From contig NZ_PUEJ01000003.1 of the NCBI RefSeq assembly GCF_002982075.1, positions 1 through 64,000 of the forward strand: a stretch of 64,000 nucleotides of DNA. Reading direction: 5' to 3'. The stretch comes from Labrys okinawensis. Lineage in GTDB: Bacteria > Pseudomonadota > Alphaproteobacteria > Rhizobiales > Labraceae. The notes under the pieces are model-generated. The model was not told where the DNA came from and did no database searches. It was given only the letters and a program-made list of their open reading frames with translations. Shown here piece by piece: positions 39,912 to 49,275 of the stretch; position 1 is the first letter of the stretch; the number at the start of each line of letters is the position of its first letter. The position numbers were made by a program, and so were the translations under genes.

Positions 39912-40946
39912 ATGCGCGTACTGGGCCTGCCAGCCATTCTCGTCGCCTGTCTCGCCCTCGCGAGCTGCAGTGCCATCAGCGGCGATCCTGACCGGCCCAT
40001 CCGGCCGCCGGAGACCACGGGCTCGGTCGCTTCCTCCATTCCGGCGCCGCCGGAGCCGGAACCGATCCAGCAGCCCCTTCCCGAAAGCGTGCCGCCGGAC
40101 ACGGTGGCCATGGCGCAACCGCCGATTTCCAGGCCGCCGCTGCGGCCTGTTGCGCTTCCCGTCGAGCCAGCGGCAGCGACCATGACCGCGCCGGTGATCA
40201 GGCAGAGCCTGCGCGAGCGCATCTATGGCCGCCGCTTCCGGGATGCCAAGCCGATCAATTTCGGGAAGGCCTCGCCCCGCGCCTTCGCGGTCCACGGTGT
40301 CGACGTCTCGCGCTGGCAGGGCGACATCGACTGGCAGACGCTTCGCCAGCAAGGCGCCAACTTCGCCTTCATCAAGGCGACCGATGGCGGAGACCATCTC
40401 GATCCCCTCTTCAAGCGCAATTGGCGGGCTTCGCATGAGGCAGGCCTCAAGCGCGGAGCCTACCATTTCTTCTACTGGTGCCGCAGCGGCGCCGAGCAGG
40501 CACGCTGGTTCATCCGCAACGTACCGCGTGTCGACGGGGCGCTGCCGCCGGTGCTCGACGTCGAATGGAATGCGGACTCCGCCTGCAAGCGGCGGCCATC
40601 GCCGACCGAGATCCGTGAGAAGATGCGCGTCTTCCTCACCATGGTGGAGCAGCATTACGGCCAGCGGCCGATCATCTACACGGCGCCGGGCTTCTACCAC
40701 GACAATCTCGAAGGCGCCTTCCTCGATTATCCCTTCTGGCTGCGCTCCGTCGCCCAGCACCCCTCCAAGGTGTTCGAGGGCCGGAAATGGATCTTCTGGC
40801 AATATTCCGGATCGGGTCTTTCGCACGGCGTCAGCGAGAAGATCGATCTCAACGTCTTCAACGGCAGTGCCGAGGCCTGGTATCGCTGGGTCGACCAGAA
40901 TACGGGCGGAGGAGGCGCAGGCTCCGACCGGTATGCTTCCCGATAG
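39912..40946 (+). CDS. GH25 lysozyme-like lipoprotein
   Basis: A 344-residue protein with a lipoprotein signal peptide (lipobox LASC at residues 18-21), a Pro-rich linker to about residue 130 and a GH25 muramidase domain (about 135-335). The catalytic pattern is visible: GVDVSRWQGDIDW with Asp, VLDVEWNAD with the catalytic DxE, and PIIYTAPGFY. It would cleave the peptidoglycan glycan backbone from the outer-membrane side. Stop codon is followed by the alpha/beta hydrolase gene 80 bases on. Confidence 0.9.
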   Translation: MRVLGLPAILVACLALASCSAISGDPDRPIRPPETTGSVASSIPAPPEPEPIQQPLPESVPPDTVAMAQPPISRPPLRPVALPVEPAAATMTAPVIRQSLRERIYGRRFRDAKPINFGKASPRAFAVHGVDVSRWQGDIDWQTLRQQGANFAFIKATDGGDHLDPLFKRNWRASHEAGLKRGAYHFFYWCRSGAEQARWFIRNVPRVDGALPPVLDVEWNADSACKRRPSPTEIREKMRVFLTMVEQHYGQRPIIYTAPGFYHDNLEGAFLDYPFWLRSVAQHPSKVFEGRKWIFWQYSGSGLSHGVSEKIDLNVFNGSAEAWYRWVDQNTGGGGAGSDRYASR

Positions 40947-41029
40947 AACACTATTTTAATGCGCTTTGACGTCGGTGCCCAAATGACGGATCGTCGGCTC
41001 GATCGGATTTCGAGTCGACGGATCCTCCA

Positions 41030-41875
41030 ATGCGCATCATTCTTGCCGCCTTTTCCGCCTGCCTCCTGTTTCTCGCCCCGCTCGGGGCGGTCCGGGCGGC
41101 CGAGCGCTGGGAGACGCTGCCGCCGACGCCGCCCCCGGTGGCCAAGGGCGGTTTTGCCGACATCAACGGCATCAAGCTCTATTACGCCACCCTCGGCAAG
41201 GGAGCGCCGGTCGTGCTGCTGCATGGCGGGCTCGGCAATTCGGACTATTGGGGCCTGCAGGCCAAGGTCCTGGCACGCCGCCACAGGGTGATCCTCGTCG
41301 ACAGCCGCGGCCATGGCCGCTCGAGCCGGGACGGCAAGCCCTTTGGCTATGACCTGATGGCCGATGACGTCGTCGCCCTGCTCGACAAGCTCAAGATCCG
41401 ACAAGCCGATATCGTCGGCTGGAGCGACGGCGCCATTCTCGGCATCGATCTGGCCATCCGCCATCCCGACCGTGTCGGCAAGATCTTCGCCTTCGCGGCC
41501 AACACCGTGACTTCCGGCGTCAAGGAGGGGGTCGACAAGAATCCCACCTTCGCCGCCTATATCGAACGGGCCGGCAAGGAATACGCCAAGCTGTCGCCGA
41601 CCCCGAAGGGGTATGAGGCCTTCGTCGGGCAGATCAGCCAGATGTGGGCGACCCAGCCGAGCTGGACCGACGTGCAGCTCAAGGCGATCAAGTCACCGGT
41701 GCTGGTGGTCGATGGCGATCATGACGAGGCGATCAAGCGCGAGCATACCGAATATATCGCTGCCACCATTCCCGGCGCCGGCCTTCTGATCCTGCCCAAT
41801 GCCAGCCACTTCGCCTTCCTGCAGGACCCGGCCCTGTTCAACGCGGCTCTGCTGGCCTTCCTCGACGGGAAGTGA
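41030..41875 (+). CDS. Secreted alpha/beta hydrolase
   Basis: A 281-residue protein with a Sec signal peptide (MRIILAAFSACLLFLAPLGAVRA) and an alpha/beta hydrolase fold. The oxyanion segment VVLLHGGLGNSDYW, the nucleophile elbow GWSDGA, the late Asp in VVDGDHDEA and the His in NASHFAF make the Ser-Asp-His triad. It would act in the periplasm as an esterase or amidase. Immediately before a degenerate REPIN and a murA fragment. Confidence 0.88.
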   Translation: MRIILAAFSACLLFLAPLGAVRAAERWETLPPTPPPVAKGGFADINGIKLYYATLGKGAPVVLLHGGLGNSDYWGLQAKVLARRHRVILVDSRGHGRSSRDGKPFGYDLMADDVVALLDKLKIRQADIVGWSDGAILGIDLAIRHPDRVGKIFAFAANTVTSGVKEGVDKNPTFAAYIERAGKEYAKLSPTPKGYEAFVGQISQMWATQPSWTDVQLKAIKSPVLVVDGDHDEAIKREHTEYIAATIPGAGLLILPNASHFAFLQDPALFNAALLAFLDGK

Positions 41876-41898
41876 GCGCAGGCCCGGACGTTTCCCGG

Positions 41899-42010
41899 GA
41901 CCGCCGGCATCCTGCCGGCTCTCGACCGCTGGGCGAACCGCCCTTATCGGTCCGCACCTACGGCATGAATGGTGCCGTTTCCTGGAGGCCAGCAGGATGC
42001 CGACGGTCCC
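41899..42010. repeat. REPIN-like paired palindrome, copy C (degenerate)
   Basis: GACCGCCGGCATCCTGCCGG at 41899-41918 recurs in inverted, partly mutated form at about 41985-42008 (AGCAGGATGCCGACGGTC). Outer GACCGCCGG and inner GCCGG match copies A and B, but the centre is ATCCT instead of CTTTCAG. Confidence 0.55.
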
Positions 42011-42030
42011 AGGGACGCAGTCTCAGGCCT

Positions 42031-42148
42031 CGCTCGATCTGGGTGCAGCTTGCGCTCCAAGCTTTCGAAGCCGCGACCGAGGCGATAGACGCCGTTGACG
42101 ACGGCACCGCCCTGGGCCGCCAGGCCGGCGATCCCCGGCGGCACCGAC
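42031..42148 (-). pseudogene. Fragment of murA (3' end), decayed duplication
   Basis: This stretch matches the last codons of the intact murA at 44914: CGCTCGATCTGGG, GCTTGCGCTCCA, TTCGAAGCCGCGA, GTTGACGACGG and CGCCCTGGGCCGCCAGG are shared in the same order, with a 12-base gap and many substitutions. On the minus strand it reads [19 protein letters not shown], compared with [19 protein letters not shown] in murA. The rest of the gene is missing, so it is a dead remnant. Confidence 0.8.
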
Positions 42149-42199
42149 CCAATGCCGCACGCCGGGCTTGTCCGGACATGATCGGTTGACGGGGGGATG

Positions 42200-42358
42200 T
42201 CATCCAACCGCCGTCCGCCATGCCCTGAGACGTTGCAACAGCCGACGAACGATGCCTGGCGCTGCCGCCCCGCCGGTCTCGATGATGAAGCCATTGCGGC
42301 GTGGGGCATGGCACCAATGCCGGCCCCAGGGATCGTCCTGATAGTCGGTGCTGGACAT
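42200..42358 (-). CDS. Possible small protein downstream of dinB
   Basis: A 52-codon frame (MSSTDYQDDPWGRHWCHAP...) with GGGAG seven bases before its ATG, lying 62 bases downstream of the DinB gene on the same strand. It ends just before the murA fragment. I recognise no family; the composition (Trp, His, Cys in one cluster) is not obviously random. Low certainty. Confidence 0.35.
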   Translation of the reverse strand: MSSTDYQDDPWGRHWCHAPRRNGFIIETGGAAAPGIVRRLLQRLRAWRTAVG

Positions 42359-42420
42359 CCGTCGAACTCCCAAAACGGTTGTCTGACGGAGTATAGGCTT
42401 TGCCTGCTGACCGCGGCTTG

Positions 42421-42945
42421 TCAGCAGTCGATGTCGCCCCGCCATGCCCGGCGTTCCGGCTCCGAGCGATGCAGGTAGCCGGCGAAGACGTCGACCGAGG
42501 CGGCTGGTGCGACCTCAGGCAGGAGACGGCCGATCTCGCCGCGGTGATAGCCGCCATGCGTGATGACATGGGCCAGCATTTCCTCACGCGACATCCGGCC
42601 CGGCTGCCCGTCCGTGAACCGGAAGCGGATGGGTGCCTGCAAGTCATCCGCCGACAGGCCGGCGACGTAATCGATATAGGCTCTGTCCGTCTGCCGAATG
42701 TCCGCGGACAGGCCTGTCAGGGGCGGCAGTTCGTCCGGTTCGTTGTCGTCATAGGCATGGCTGTACCCCTGAAGATGCGCCATGAAGATGCGATCGACGA
42801 TGTGAGCATGATTGAGAAGGCGCAGCGCCGTGTCGAAATTGGAGGCCGGCCCGGCCTGGGCGAGATCGACCATCGCCTCGAGCAACAGCCCGTCGGCCCA
42901 GGCCTTGTAGCGATACAGCGACGTCAGAAGGGACTGCGCGCCCAT
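42421..42945 (-). CDS. DinB family protein
   Basis: A 174-residue four-helix metal-binding protein of the DinB/DUF664 family. The metal-binding His residues are expected in LLNHAHIVDRIF, and in the C-terminal HVITHGGYHRGEIGRLL motif, which is the family's HxxxH-type site. GGA before the ATG at 42945 supports the start; upstream codons to 43002 look unrelated. Members act as thiol-dependent metalloenzymes such as bacillithiol or mycothiol transferases; here the thiol is unknown. Confidence 0.87.
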   Translation of the reverse strand: MGAQSLLTSLYRYKAWADGLLLEAMVDLAQAGPASNFDTALRLLNHAHIVDRIFMAHLQGYSHAYDDNEPDELPPLTGLSADIRQTDRAYIDYVAGLSADDLQAPIRFRFTDGQPGRMSREEMLAHVITHGGYHRGEIGRLLPEVAPAASVDVFAGYLHRSEPERRAWRGDIDC

Positions 42946-43036
42946 GCGCTTTTTCCTCTCGCTCGGCTGCTCCAGACTTGCATTGCCCATGCATTCGCGC
43001 AAATTCGAAATCGGCCTTCAAGGATAAGCAGATGTT

Positions 43037-43939
43037 ATGAAGTCTCCCATCAATCTGAGACAGGTGGAGGCCTTCAGGGCCGTGATGCGCACCGGCCAAA
43101 TGACACTGGCGGCCGACCTGATGGCGGTGACGCAGCCGGCCATCAGCCGCCTGATCGCCGATCTGGAGCGAGCGACCGGCCTGGATCTGTTCGAGCGCAA
43201 AGGCAATCAGATCAGGCCGACCCGTGCCGCGACCGAGCTGATGGAGGAGGTGGAGCGGGCTTTTGTCGGCCTGGACAGGATCGTCTCGCGCGCCAGGGAG
43301 ATCGGGCGGCATTCGGCCGGAACCTTGCGGATTGCGGCCATGCCGGCCCTGGGCAACGGCCTGCTGCCGCGCTTCCTGGCTCGTTTCCTGCGCGACAAGC
43401 CGGGTCTGAACCTGTCCCTGGATACGCTGCCCTCCGCCATGGTGATCGAGGCGGTGGCTGTCGGCCGGGCCGATCTCGGCTATGCGGATGAGCCGCTCGA
43501 CAGGAGCGGTTTCATCATCGAGGCCTATCCTGCCGCCGCACTCGCCGCGCTTCCGCAGAGCCATCCTCTGGCCCGCAAAACCGTTATCGAACCTGGTGAT
43601 CTAGCCGGCGAACGCGTCATCAACCTGGATCCCGGCACCCTGTTTTCGATGCGGGTGGAACTGGCGCTTGCCGGCGTACCACGCCTTGCCGCGCTTGAAA
43701 CGAGGCTCTCCTACACGGCCCTTACCCTGGTGGCCGAAGGTGCGGGCATCGCCCTGGTCGATCCGGCTTCGGCGAGCGAATTCGCGGGCCGGGACATCGC
43801 CTTTCGCCCCTTCGGCGTTTTCATCGATGCCGGTTTCCAGATGATCCGCTCGGCGAACCGGGTCCGCCTCGACGTGGCGGAGCGCTTCGCCATGGAATTC
43901 GACGCCTATCTGAAGGAACGCCTCGGCAAGGCGCTTTGA
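43037..43939 (+). CDS. LysR family transcriptional regulator
   Basis: A 300-residue LysR regulator: N-terminal HTH ([36 protein letters not shown]) and a LysR substrate domain from about residue 90. Divergent from dinB with about 90 bases between, so it may control dinB and the GST region. Ligand unknown. Confidence 0.92.
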   Translation: MKSPINLRQVEAFRAVMRTGQMTLAADLMAVTQPAISRLIADLERATGLDLFERKGNQIRPTRAATELMEEVERAFVGLDRIVSRAREIGRHSAGTLRIAAMPALGNGLLPRFLARFLRDKPGLNLSLDTLPSAMVIEAVAVGRADLGYADEPLDRSGFIIEAYPAAALAALPQSHPLARKTVIEPGDLAGERVINLDPGTLFSMRVELALAGVPRLAALETRLSYTALTLVAEGAGIALVDPASASEFAGRDIAFRPFGVFIDAGFQMIRSANRVRLDVAERFAMEFDAYLKERLGKAL

Positions 43940-43980
43940 TATCGCCTGGCAAAAGGATCGATCTCTCGTGCGACGGCCCT

Positions 43981-44117
43981 GTCATCCCGGCCGTGTCGCA
44001 GACCCGAGAAGCGGATTCGGGGCTACAAGTCGCGCCCCACGGCCCCAGTCACAAGCAAGGCTTGTGACGGTACCCCACCCTCTCGCTGTACTCGCGAGCG
44101 GCTCGGCCAGGGATGAC
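43981..44117. repeat. 137-base element with inverted GTCATCCCGGCC ends
   Basis: It begins GTCATCCCGGCCG and ends CGGCCAGGGATGAC, inverted with one extra base. The inside contains shorter inverted pieces (CACAAG...CTTGTG). Lies between the LysR and GST genes; resembles intergenic palindromic repeats of Hyphomicrobiales. Confidence 0.6.
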
Positions 44118-44170
44118 CGATGAGGGATGTCGGCCCTTTATAACTTGCGGAATGGGAGGAGACCCACCTC

Positions 44171-44818
44171 TCAAAAGGCGAGCCGGCCACGCAGGTCGTC
44201 GAACGGAATCATGACATGGTCGCGATAGGGCGCCCGTGCCTCGAGGCGCTCATACCAAGCCCGCACATACGGAATTTCAGGGCGGGAGATATCAAGATTG
44301 AAATAGCGATAGAGCGTGGTCCCGACGGCAATGTCGGCCAGGCTGAGATCATCACCCAGCATATGGCGCCTGCCCTCCAGCCAGCGGTCGAGCAGCCGGA
44401 AATAAGCGCTGCAGTCTTCGATGCCCCGACGGATGCGGGGCCAGTCCCTTTGGGTTTCCGGTGTGCGATAGAAGCCCCAGAACACGTCCGTGAGGAAGGC
44501 CGGTTGCAAGGCTGTCTGCGACCAGTCCATCCAGCGCTCGAATAGGGAGCGCTCGCCCGCATCGTCAGGCCAGAAACCTGCAGTTCCGAAGCGAGCTGCG
44601 AGGTAGCGCAGGATCGTGTGCGATTCCCATACGATAGTGCCGGCGTCGTCGATGATTGGCACCCGGCCATGCGGGTTCAGCGCCAGGAATTCGGGTCGAT
44701 CCAGGCTGCCGAAATCGCCGCCTGCGGGAATATGCTCATGGACGATGCCGAGTTCGCCCACTAGCCACATCACCTTCTGGACGTTGAAGGAGTTGCGGCG
44801 TCCCCAGATCTTCAGCAT
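44171..44818 (-). CDS. Glutathione S-transferase family protein
   Basis: A 215-residue cytosolic GST: thioredoxin-like N-terminal domain (MLKIWGRRNSFNVQKVMWLVGELG, VPIIDDAGTIVWESHTIL with the Ser contacting glutathione) and an all-helical C-terminal domain with the conserved DLSLADIAVGTTLYRY. Substrate unknown. It stands alone between the terminator of murA and the LysR region. Confidence 0.92.
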   Translation of the reverse strand: MLKIWGRRNSFNVQKVMWLVGELGIVHEHIPAGGDFGSLDRPEFLALNPHGRVPIIDDAGTIVWESHTILRYLAARFGTAGFWPDDAGERSLFERWMDWSQTALQPAFLTDVFWGFYRTPETQRDWPRIRRGIEDCSAYFRLLDRWLEGRRHMLGDDLSLADIAVGTTLYRYFNLDISRPEIPYVRAWYERLEARAPYRDHVMIPFDDLRGRLAF

Positions 44819-44837
44819 GCCCGCCCGTCCGTAATGT

Positions 44838-44869
44838 CAAAGGGGCGCGAACCGGCGTGGTTGCGCCCC
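44838..44869 (-). terminator. Intrinsic terminator of murA
   Basis: On the minus strand GGGGCGC...ACC and GGT...GCGCCCC form a long stem around a short loop, followed by TTTGACATT. It lies about 45 bases after the murA stop. Confidence 0.7.
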
Positions 44870-44913
44870 GATTGAAAGACCGCAAAAGCGGCGCCGCCGC
44901 CAGGCGGACGGCC

Positions 44914-46209
44914 TCAGCCCTCGCCCGAGATCCGCTCGATCTGGGCGCCGCAGGCCGCGAGCTTGCGCTCCAGGCTCTCGAAGCCGCGATCGAGATGGTA
45001 GACGCGGTTGACGACGGTATCGCCCTGGGCCGCCAGGCCGGCGATCACCAGCGACACCGAGGCGCGCAGATCCGTCGCCATCACCGGGGCGCCCTTGAGG
45101 GTGGAGACGCCCTCGACGATCGCCGTCTGGCCGTCAAGATGGATATGAGCACCGAGGCGGGCCAGCTCCTGCACATGCATGAAGCGGTTCTCGAAGATCG
45201 TCTCGGTGATGCGCGACTTGCCCTTGGCCTTGGTCATCAGGCCCATCAGCTGGGCCTGCAGGTCGGTCGGAAAACCGGGGAAGGGCTCGGTCGTCACGGC
45301 CACCGGATCGATGCCATGGCCGTTGCGGCGCACGCGGATGCCCTCATTGGTGGCGGCGATCTCGGCACCGGCCTCGCGCAGCACATCAAGCGCGTTCTCG
45401 AACAGCTCGGGCTGAGCGCCTTCGAGCATGACGTCGCCGCCGGCCATCGCTACGCACATGGCATAGGTGCCGGCCTCGATGCGGTCGGAGATCACGCGGT
45501 GATGCGCGCCCTGCAGGCGGGAGACGCCCGATATCTCGATGGTCGAGGTGCCGGCGCCCTTGATCTTGGCGCCCATCTTGATCAGGCAGTCGGCGACATC
45601 GACGATCTCGGGCTCGCGTGCCGCATTATGGATGACGGTGGTGCCTTCGGCGAGCGTCGCCGCCATCAGCGCGACATGGGTCCCGCCCACGGTGACCTTG
45701 GGGAAATCGATCTCGGCGCCTTTCAGGCCGTTCTTCGCCTCGGCGACGGCATAGCCGTTTTCGATTTCGATCTTTGCGCCGAGCCGCTCCATCGCCATCA
45801 AGAGGAAGTCGACCGGACGCGTGCCGATGGCGCAGCCGCCGGGCAGGGAGACGCGGGCATGGCCCATGCGGGCGAGTAGCGGGCCGAGCACCCAGAAGCT
45901 GGCGCGCATGCGCGAGACCAGTTCATAAGGCGCGGTGGTGTCGACGATGGACCGGGCGTCGAGGCGCACCGTCTGGCCGGTCAGCTCCAGTTCGCCCGGG
46001 CGCTTGCCGGCAATGGTGACGTCGAGGCCGTGATTGCCGAGGATGCGGGCCAGCAGGGCGACGTCGGCCAGGCGCGGCACATTGGTGAGGGTGAGCACGT
46101 CTTCGGAGAGCAGGCTCGCGATCATCAGCGGCAGGGCAGCGTTCTTGGCGCCGGAAATTGGAATGACGCCGTGGAGCGGCGCGCCGCCGGTGATCTTGAT
46201 TCGATCCAT
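44914..46209 (-). CDS. murA: UDP-N-acetylglucosamine 1-carboxyvinyltransferase
   Basis: A 431-residue MurA, adding enolpyruvate from PEP to UDP-GlcNAc as the first committed step of peptidoglycan synthesis. [29 protein letters not shown], the PEP-binding Cys in [14 protein letters not shown], and [26 protein letters not shown] are typical. The Cys makes it fosfomycin-sensitive. It is accompanied by a short Arg/Lys-rich gene 160 bases upstream on the same strand. In relatives this gene precedes DUF2948-hisD, which here lie 23 kb away. Confidence 0.97.
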   Translation of the reverse strand: MDRIKITGGAPLHGVIPISGAKNAALPLMIASLLSEDVLTLTNVPRLADVALLARILGNHGLDVTIAGKRPGELELTGQTVRLDARSIVDTTAPYELVSRMRASFWVLGPLLARMGHARVSLPGGCAIGTRPVDFLLMAMERLGAKIEIENGYAVAEAKNGLKGAEIDFPKVTVGGTHVALMAATLAEGTTVIHNAAREPEIVDVADCLIKMGAKIKGAGTSTIEISGVSRLQGAHHRVISDRIEAGTYAMCVAMAGGDVMLEGAQPELFENALDVLREAGAEIAATNEGIRVRRNGHGIDPVAVTTEPFPGFPTDLQAQLMGLMTKAKGKSRITETIFENRFMHVQELARLGAHIHLDGQTAIVEGVSTLKGAPVMATDLRASVSLVIAGLAAQGDTVVNRVYHLDRGFESLERKLAACGAQIERISGEG

Positions 46210-46368
46210 GGTCGATCCTTCGGAATGGCTTCGGCCTCGCCTGCGACTGGGGCGTCGGCGGCCGGGAGGCAAGCAGTCGAGCAACGTAAGGGATAAGGTT
46301 AACCGGTTTGAGTAAACGAAGCGCAAAGGCCGGACAAGGGCGAAGCCGGGGCAGAATCGCGGCGGCGG

Positions 46369-46542
46369 CTATTCGCTGTCATCCTGTGGCATTTTCGCAT
46401 CGGCATCGGCGGTTTCCCGGCCTTCGCTCGACAGTGCGTCACGCCCGCGCGTCTGGCTCTTGCGCCGGCCGAGATTGGCACGCAGGGCCTTGGCAAGGCG
46501 CTCGGCCCGCTTTTCGGCTTCGGTTTTCACGGGTGTTTTCAT
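46369..46542 (-). CDS. Small basic conserved protein (57 residues)
   Basis: A 57-residue frame starting MKTPVKTEAEKRAERLAKAL, continuing with ANLGRRKSQTRGRD, and ending in an acidic tail. The amphipathic basic helix AEKRAERLAKALRANLGRRK is typical of short alphaproteobacterial proteins found near murA. No function is known. It is upstream of murA on the same strand. Confidence 0.6.
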   Translation of the reverse strand: MKTPVKTEAEKRAERLAKALRANLGRRKSQTRGRDALSSEGRETADADAKMPQDDSE

Positions 46543-46630
46543 CAAATGACGACTTTATGCAGCAACCGGCTTGCGCCGGAGCCTCCCTTGTGGCACTAGA
46601 GCGCCGCGCCGGGCAAGTCCCTAGGCAGAA

Positions 46631-46705
<75 letters not shown>

Positions 46706-46936
46706 TCTCGATCCCCGAAATATTTGGTCGTCCCGGTGTTTTGCGCCGTGCCGTTGCGCCGGTAGTCCTCGATGGCTCTGCGAAATCGGCAGGACGGTGC
46801 TGCCTCCGGGAGCCCTCGAGGCAAGCGGATTCGCGAGGAACCGTCGTGGGGGGCGAAACCGCTGGACAAAATGAAACGGGCCGGATGTCCGGCCCGCAAA
46901 AGCATCGTCCCTGGCTTGATGAACGCCGATATACCC

Positions 46937-47188
46937 TCAAATCTCCGGGCGAACCAATTTCTTGGCCGGCGGACGCAGATCATAGATCGCTTCCAGCTCT
47001 GCCAGCACATCCGGCAAGGACTTGGCCCCGGCTGCGAGAGAAGGAGCTTCCTCGGTCACGTCGCCATTGCGGATATGCTCCTGCCATTGAGCTTCGCTCA
47101 TCTGGCCGGAAAGATAGCAGGCGCGAAGGAGATTGGCTTGTTCGCTGGTCATCGCCGTCGATTGCTGAAAGGGAAAGGACATCGCCAT
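46937..47188 (-). CDS. Hypothetical small protein
   Basis: An 83-codon frame whose body (MTSEQANLLRACYLSGQMSEAQWQEH...LPDVLAELEAIYDLRPP) reads like a real helical acidic protein. The true start may be the ATG for MTSEQ (codon 13). No family recognised. It is convergent toward tRNA-Thr. Confidence 0.5.
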   Translation of the reverse strand: MAMSFPFQQSTAMTSEQANLLRACYLSGQMSEAQWQEHIRNGDVTEEAPSLAAGAKSLPDVLAELEAIYDLRPPAKKLVRPEI

Positions 47189-47377
47189 GATAGAACGAGG
47201 CGTCGCGCGGCCAAGTCAGCAATTAGGGGTTGGCCTGCCACGAAAGGACTAGGCTGAAGGGAGTAAGCCTCGTCCGGGGCCATGTTGAGGCCATATCAAG
47301 GAAAGTCTGTGATACCGGATGCGATGGCGGCGAGGCGGAGGGCTGTCCCCGAAGGGGGGCGAGCCCGAATTTTCCGC

Positions 47378-47626
47378 TCAGGCAAGCGCCGCAGGACGTA
47401 TGGCGATGCCAGGCAGATGCGCCTCGATTTTTTCCGGCGTCGTTGAAGTTGTCGGCGTGGTTGACGCTGCGTTAAGTTTCCGCTCATTCAAGACGAACCA
47501 GCGGTGAGCAATTAAAATTACGAGAGCTACAATAAGATCGAGGACGATCATGCTGAGCATGGTCGAATTAAAAAAATAACTGAACCAGTCGCTGGAAATC
47601 TGAGCGTTTTGCGAAATATCTGTCAT
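47378..47626 (-). CDS. Hypothetical small membrane protein
   Basis: An 82-residue frame with one clear membrane helix (MLSMIVLDLIVALVILIAHRW), a Thr-rich stretch (STTPTTSTTPEK) and a hydrophobic end. The ATG is preceded by AGGGA. No family recognised. Lower GC than its neighbours. Confidence 0.5.
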   Translation of the reverse strand: MTDISQNAQISSDWFSYFFNSTMLSMIVLDLIVALVILIAHRWFVLNERKLNAASTTPTTSTTPEKIEAHLPGIAIRPAALA

Positions 47627-47713
47627 TCCCTGGTTGAACTCCAGTTCACCTGCAGCGCCCCGTCGCCCAGTAGCCTTACGCTAGGGATGATTAGGTTGCA
47701 CAAAGGTTAACGC

Positions 47714-47845
47714 ATGTCTCGTTATTCCGCCGTGACCGAGCGCACAATCCGCGCGGCACGATGCCGCGCCACGGGCGACGCCGCGGCGGCCTACCTTGTC
47801 GGCGCCCGTAATGGGCCTGAACGTCAGAGCGGAGACGAGCGGTGA
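47714..47845 (+). CDS. Small leader frame overlapping the C69 hydrolase start
   Basis: 43 codons (MSRYSAVTERTIRAARCRA...) with AAAGG seven bases before the ATG at 47714. Its TGA overlaps the GTG start of the next gene (GTGA), which suggests translational coupling. No family is recognised; Arg/Ala-rich. Confidence 0.4.
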   Translation: MSRYSAVTERTIRAARCRATGDAAAAYLVGARNGPERQSGDER

Positions 47846-49275
47846 GCTACGGACTTTATATCGGCCGGAACCATACGGCGGACGGCGTCGCCTATCTCGC
47901 CGGCTATGGCGACGAACCCTCGAGCCACTGGCTCGAGCTCCGGCCGCGCTGCCGGCATGAGGCCGACGCGCGCATCCCGGTCGGCGTGACGCCGCAGGCC
48001 GATCTGCCCGGGCGGATGAGCGAGATTCCGCAGGTGCCCGAAACAGCGCGGCATCTGCGTGTCAGCTACAGCTATTATAAGGGCGTGCCGGCGCCGCTCA
48101 CCAATGGCGGCCTCAACGAGCATGGCGTCGCGGTGCGCGACATCTGGTCGTCCTCGCGTGCCGAACTGGTGGCGATGACGCCGGCGGACCAGACCGGCCC
48201 CAATTATAGCGATCTTGCCTGCCTCGTGCTGGAGCGGGCGCGTAGCGCCCGCCAGGGGGTCGAGATCATCGCCGACCTGATCGCCCGCCATGGCTATGCC
48301 GACTATGGCGGCAATTCGCACCTGATCGCCGACGCCAGGGAGGCCTGGGTGGTGATCGAGTTCTCGGGCGGCCAGGGCCTGTGGGTGGCGGAGCGGCTCG
48401 GACCCGATGCCATTCGCGCCTCCCGGCCGGGCTATGTCGGGATGGTGCCGGTCGAGGATCCCGCACGGACGGACTTCCTCTATCCCCCTCATTTCGTCTC
48501 TTTCGCGCAGGAACAAGGCTGGCATCGGCCCGGCACGCCTTTCGATGCCAATGCCGTCTATGGCGACGGCAAGGGCCGCTGGGCCGGCGTGCAGTGGATC
48601 GAGGCGGAAATGGCGGCGCGCGCGGCCCGGCCGGAGAAGATCGGCCTTGCGGACGTCTTCTGGGCGGTGCGCACGGAGCGGCTGACGGGCGACACCGCCG
48701 GCTATGGCCAGGTGGTGCCATTGCTGGGCGCGGTTCCCGATGCCTTGCGCCTGATCTGGCATACCCCGGTCGGCGCGGTGGCGGCGCCCTTCGTGCCGGT
48801 GTTCCTGGGCAGCGCGGCCGTGCCGGAGGAATATCGCCAGCACCGTTATCTCAGCGATGGGGAGGCCTCGCGCTTCCTCGATAGCCGCCATGCCGAGAAC
48901 GGGCGCCCGCAGACGTTGTCGGCGGTGCCGCAGGGCATCGAATCGACCCGGTCGGCGAGCTTCGCCGGCAAGCGGCTGCTCAACCTGCTCTTCCAGAACC
49001 ATGAGGCCTTCCTCGCCGAAGCGCTGGCGCTGTGGCAGGCGATCGAGGCGAGGTTGGCGGTGGAGCAGGCGAGAATCACGCGCAGCGCCGCGGCACTGAT
49101 CGAGGCCGGCGAGCCGGATCTCGCCGCGCATCTGCTCACCTATTTTACCGACACGGAGCTGCGGCGCGCCCTCGATGCGATGGAGCAGCTGGCGCAGGCT
49201 CTGGAGGTCAGGACCCGCTACCTTTTCGGCTTCAGGACGGAACCCGTCCCGCGTGCTCCGGCGCAACTGTGGTGA
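47842..49275 (+). CDS. C69-like Ntn hydrolase (secernin/dipeptidase superfamily)
   Basis: A 477-residue member of the C69/U34 peptidase group. Segments such as YIGRNHTADGVAYL, PAPLTNGGLNEHGVAVRDI and YGGNSHLIADAREAWVVIEFSG are family hallmarks. Classical C69 dipeptidases use an N-terminal Cys exposed after Met removal; here the second residue is Ser (MSYGLY...), so it may act as a Ser-type Ntn amidohydrolase or be a non-peptidase relative. Start GTG 47842 overlaps a small upstream frame. It overlaps the convergent membrane protein gene at its 3' end by 44 bases. Substrate unknown. Confidence 0.8.
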   Translation: MSYGLYIGRNHTADGVAYLAGYGDEPSSHWLELRPRCRHEADARIPVGVTPQADLPGRMSEIPQVPETARHLRVSYSYYKGVPAPLTNGGLNEHGVAVRDIWSSSRAELVAMTPADQTGPNYSDLACLVLERARSARQGVEIIADLIARHGYADYGGNSHLIADAREAWVVIEFSGGQGLWVAERLGPDAIRASRPGYVGMVPVEDPARTDFLYPPHFVSFAQEQGWHRPGTPFDANAVYGDGKGRWAGVQWIEAEMAARAARPEKIGLADVFWAVRTERLTGDTAGYGQVVPLLGAVPDALRLIWHTPVGAVAAPFVPVFLGSAAVPEEYRQHRYLSDGEASRFLDSRHAENGRPQTLSAVPQGIESTRSASFAGKRLLNLLFQNHEAFLAEALALWQAIEARLAVEQARITRSAAALIEAGEPDLAAHLLTYFTDTELRRALDAMEQLAQALEVRTRYLFGFRTEPVPRAPAQLW

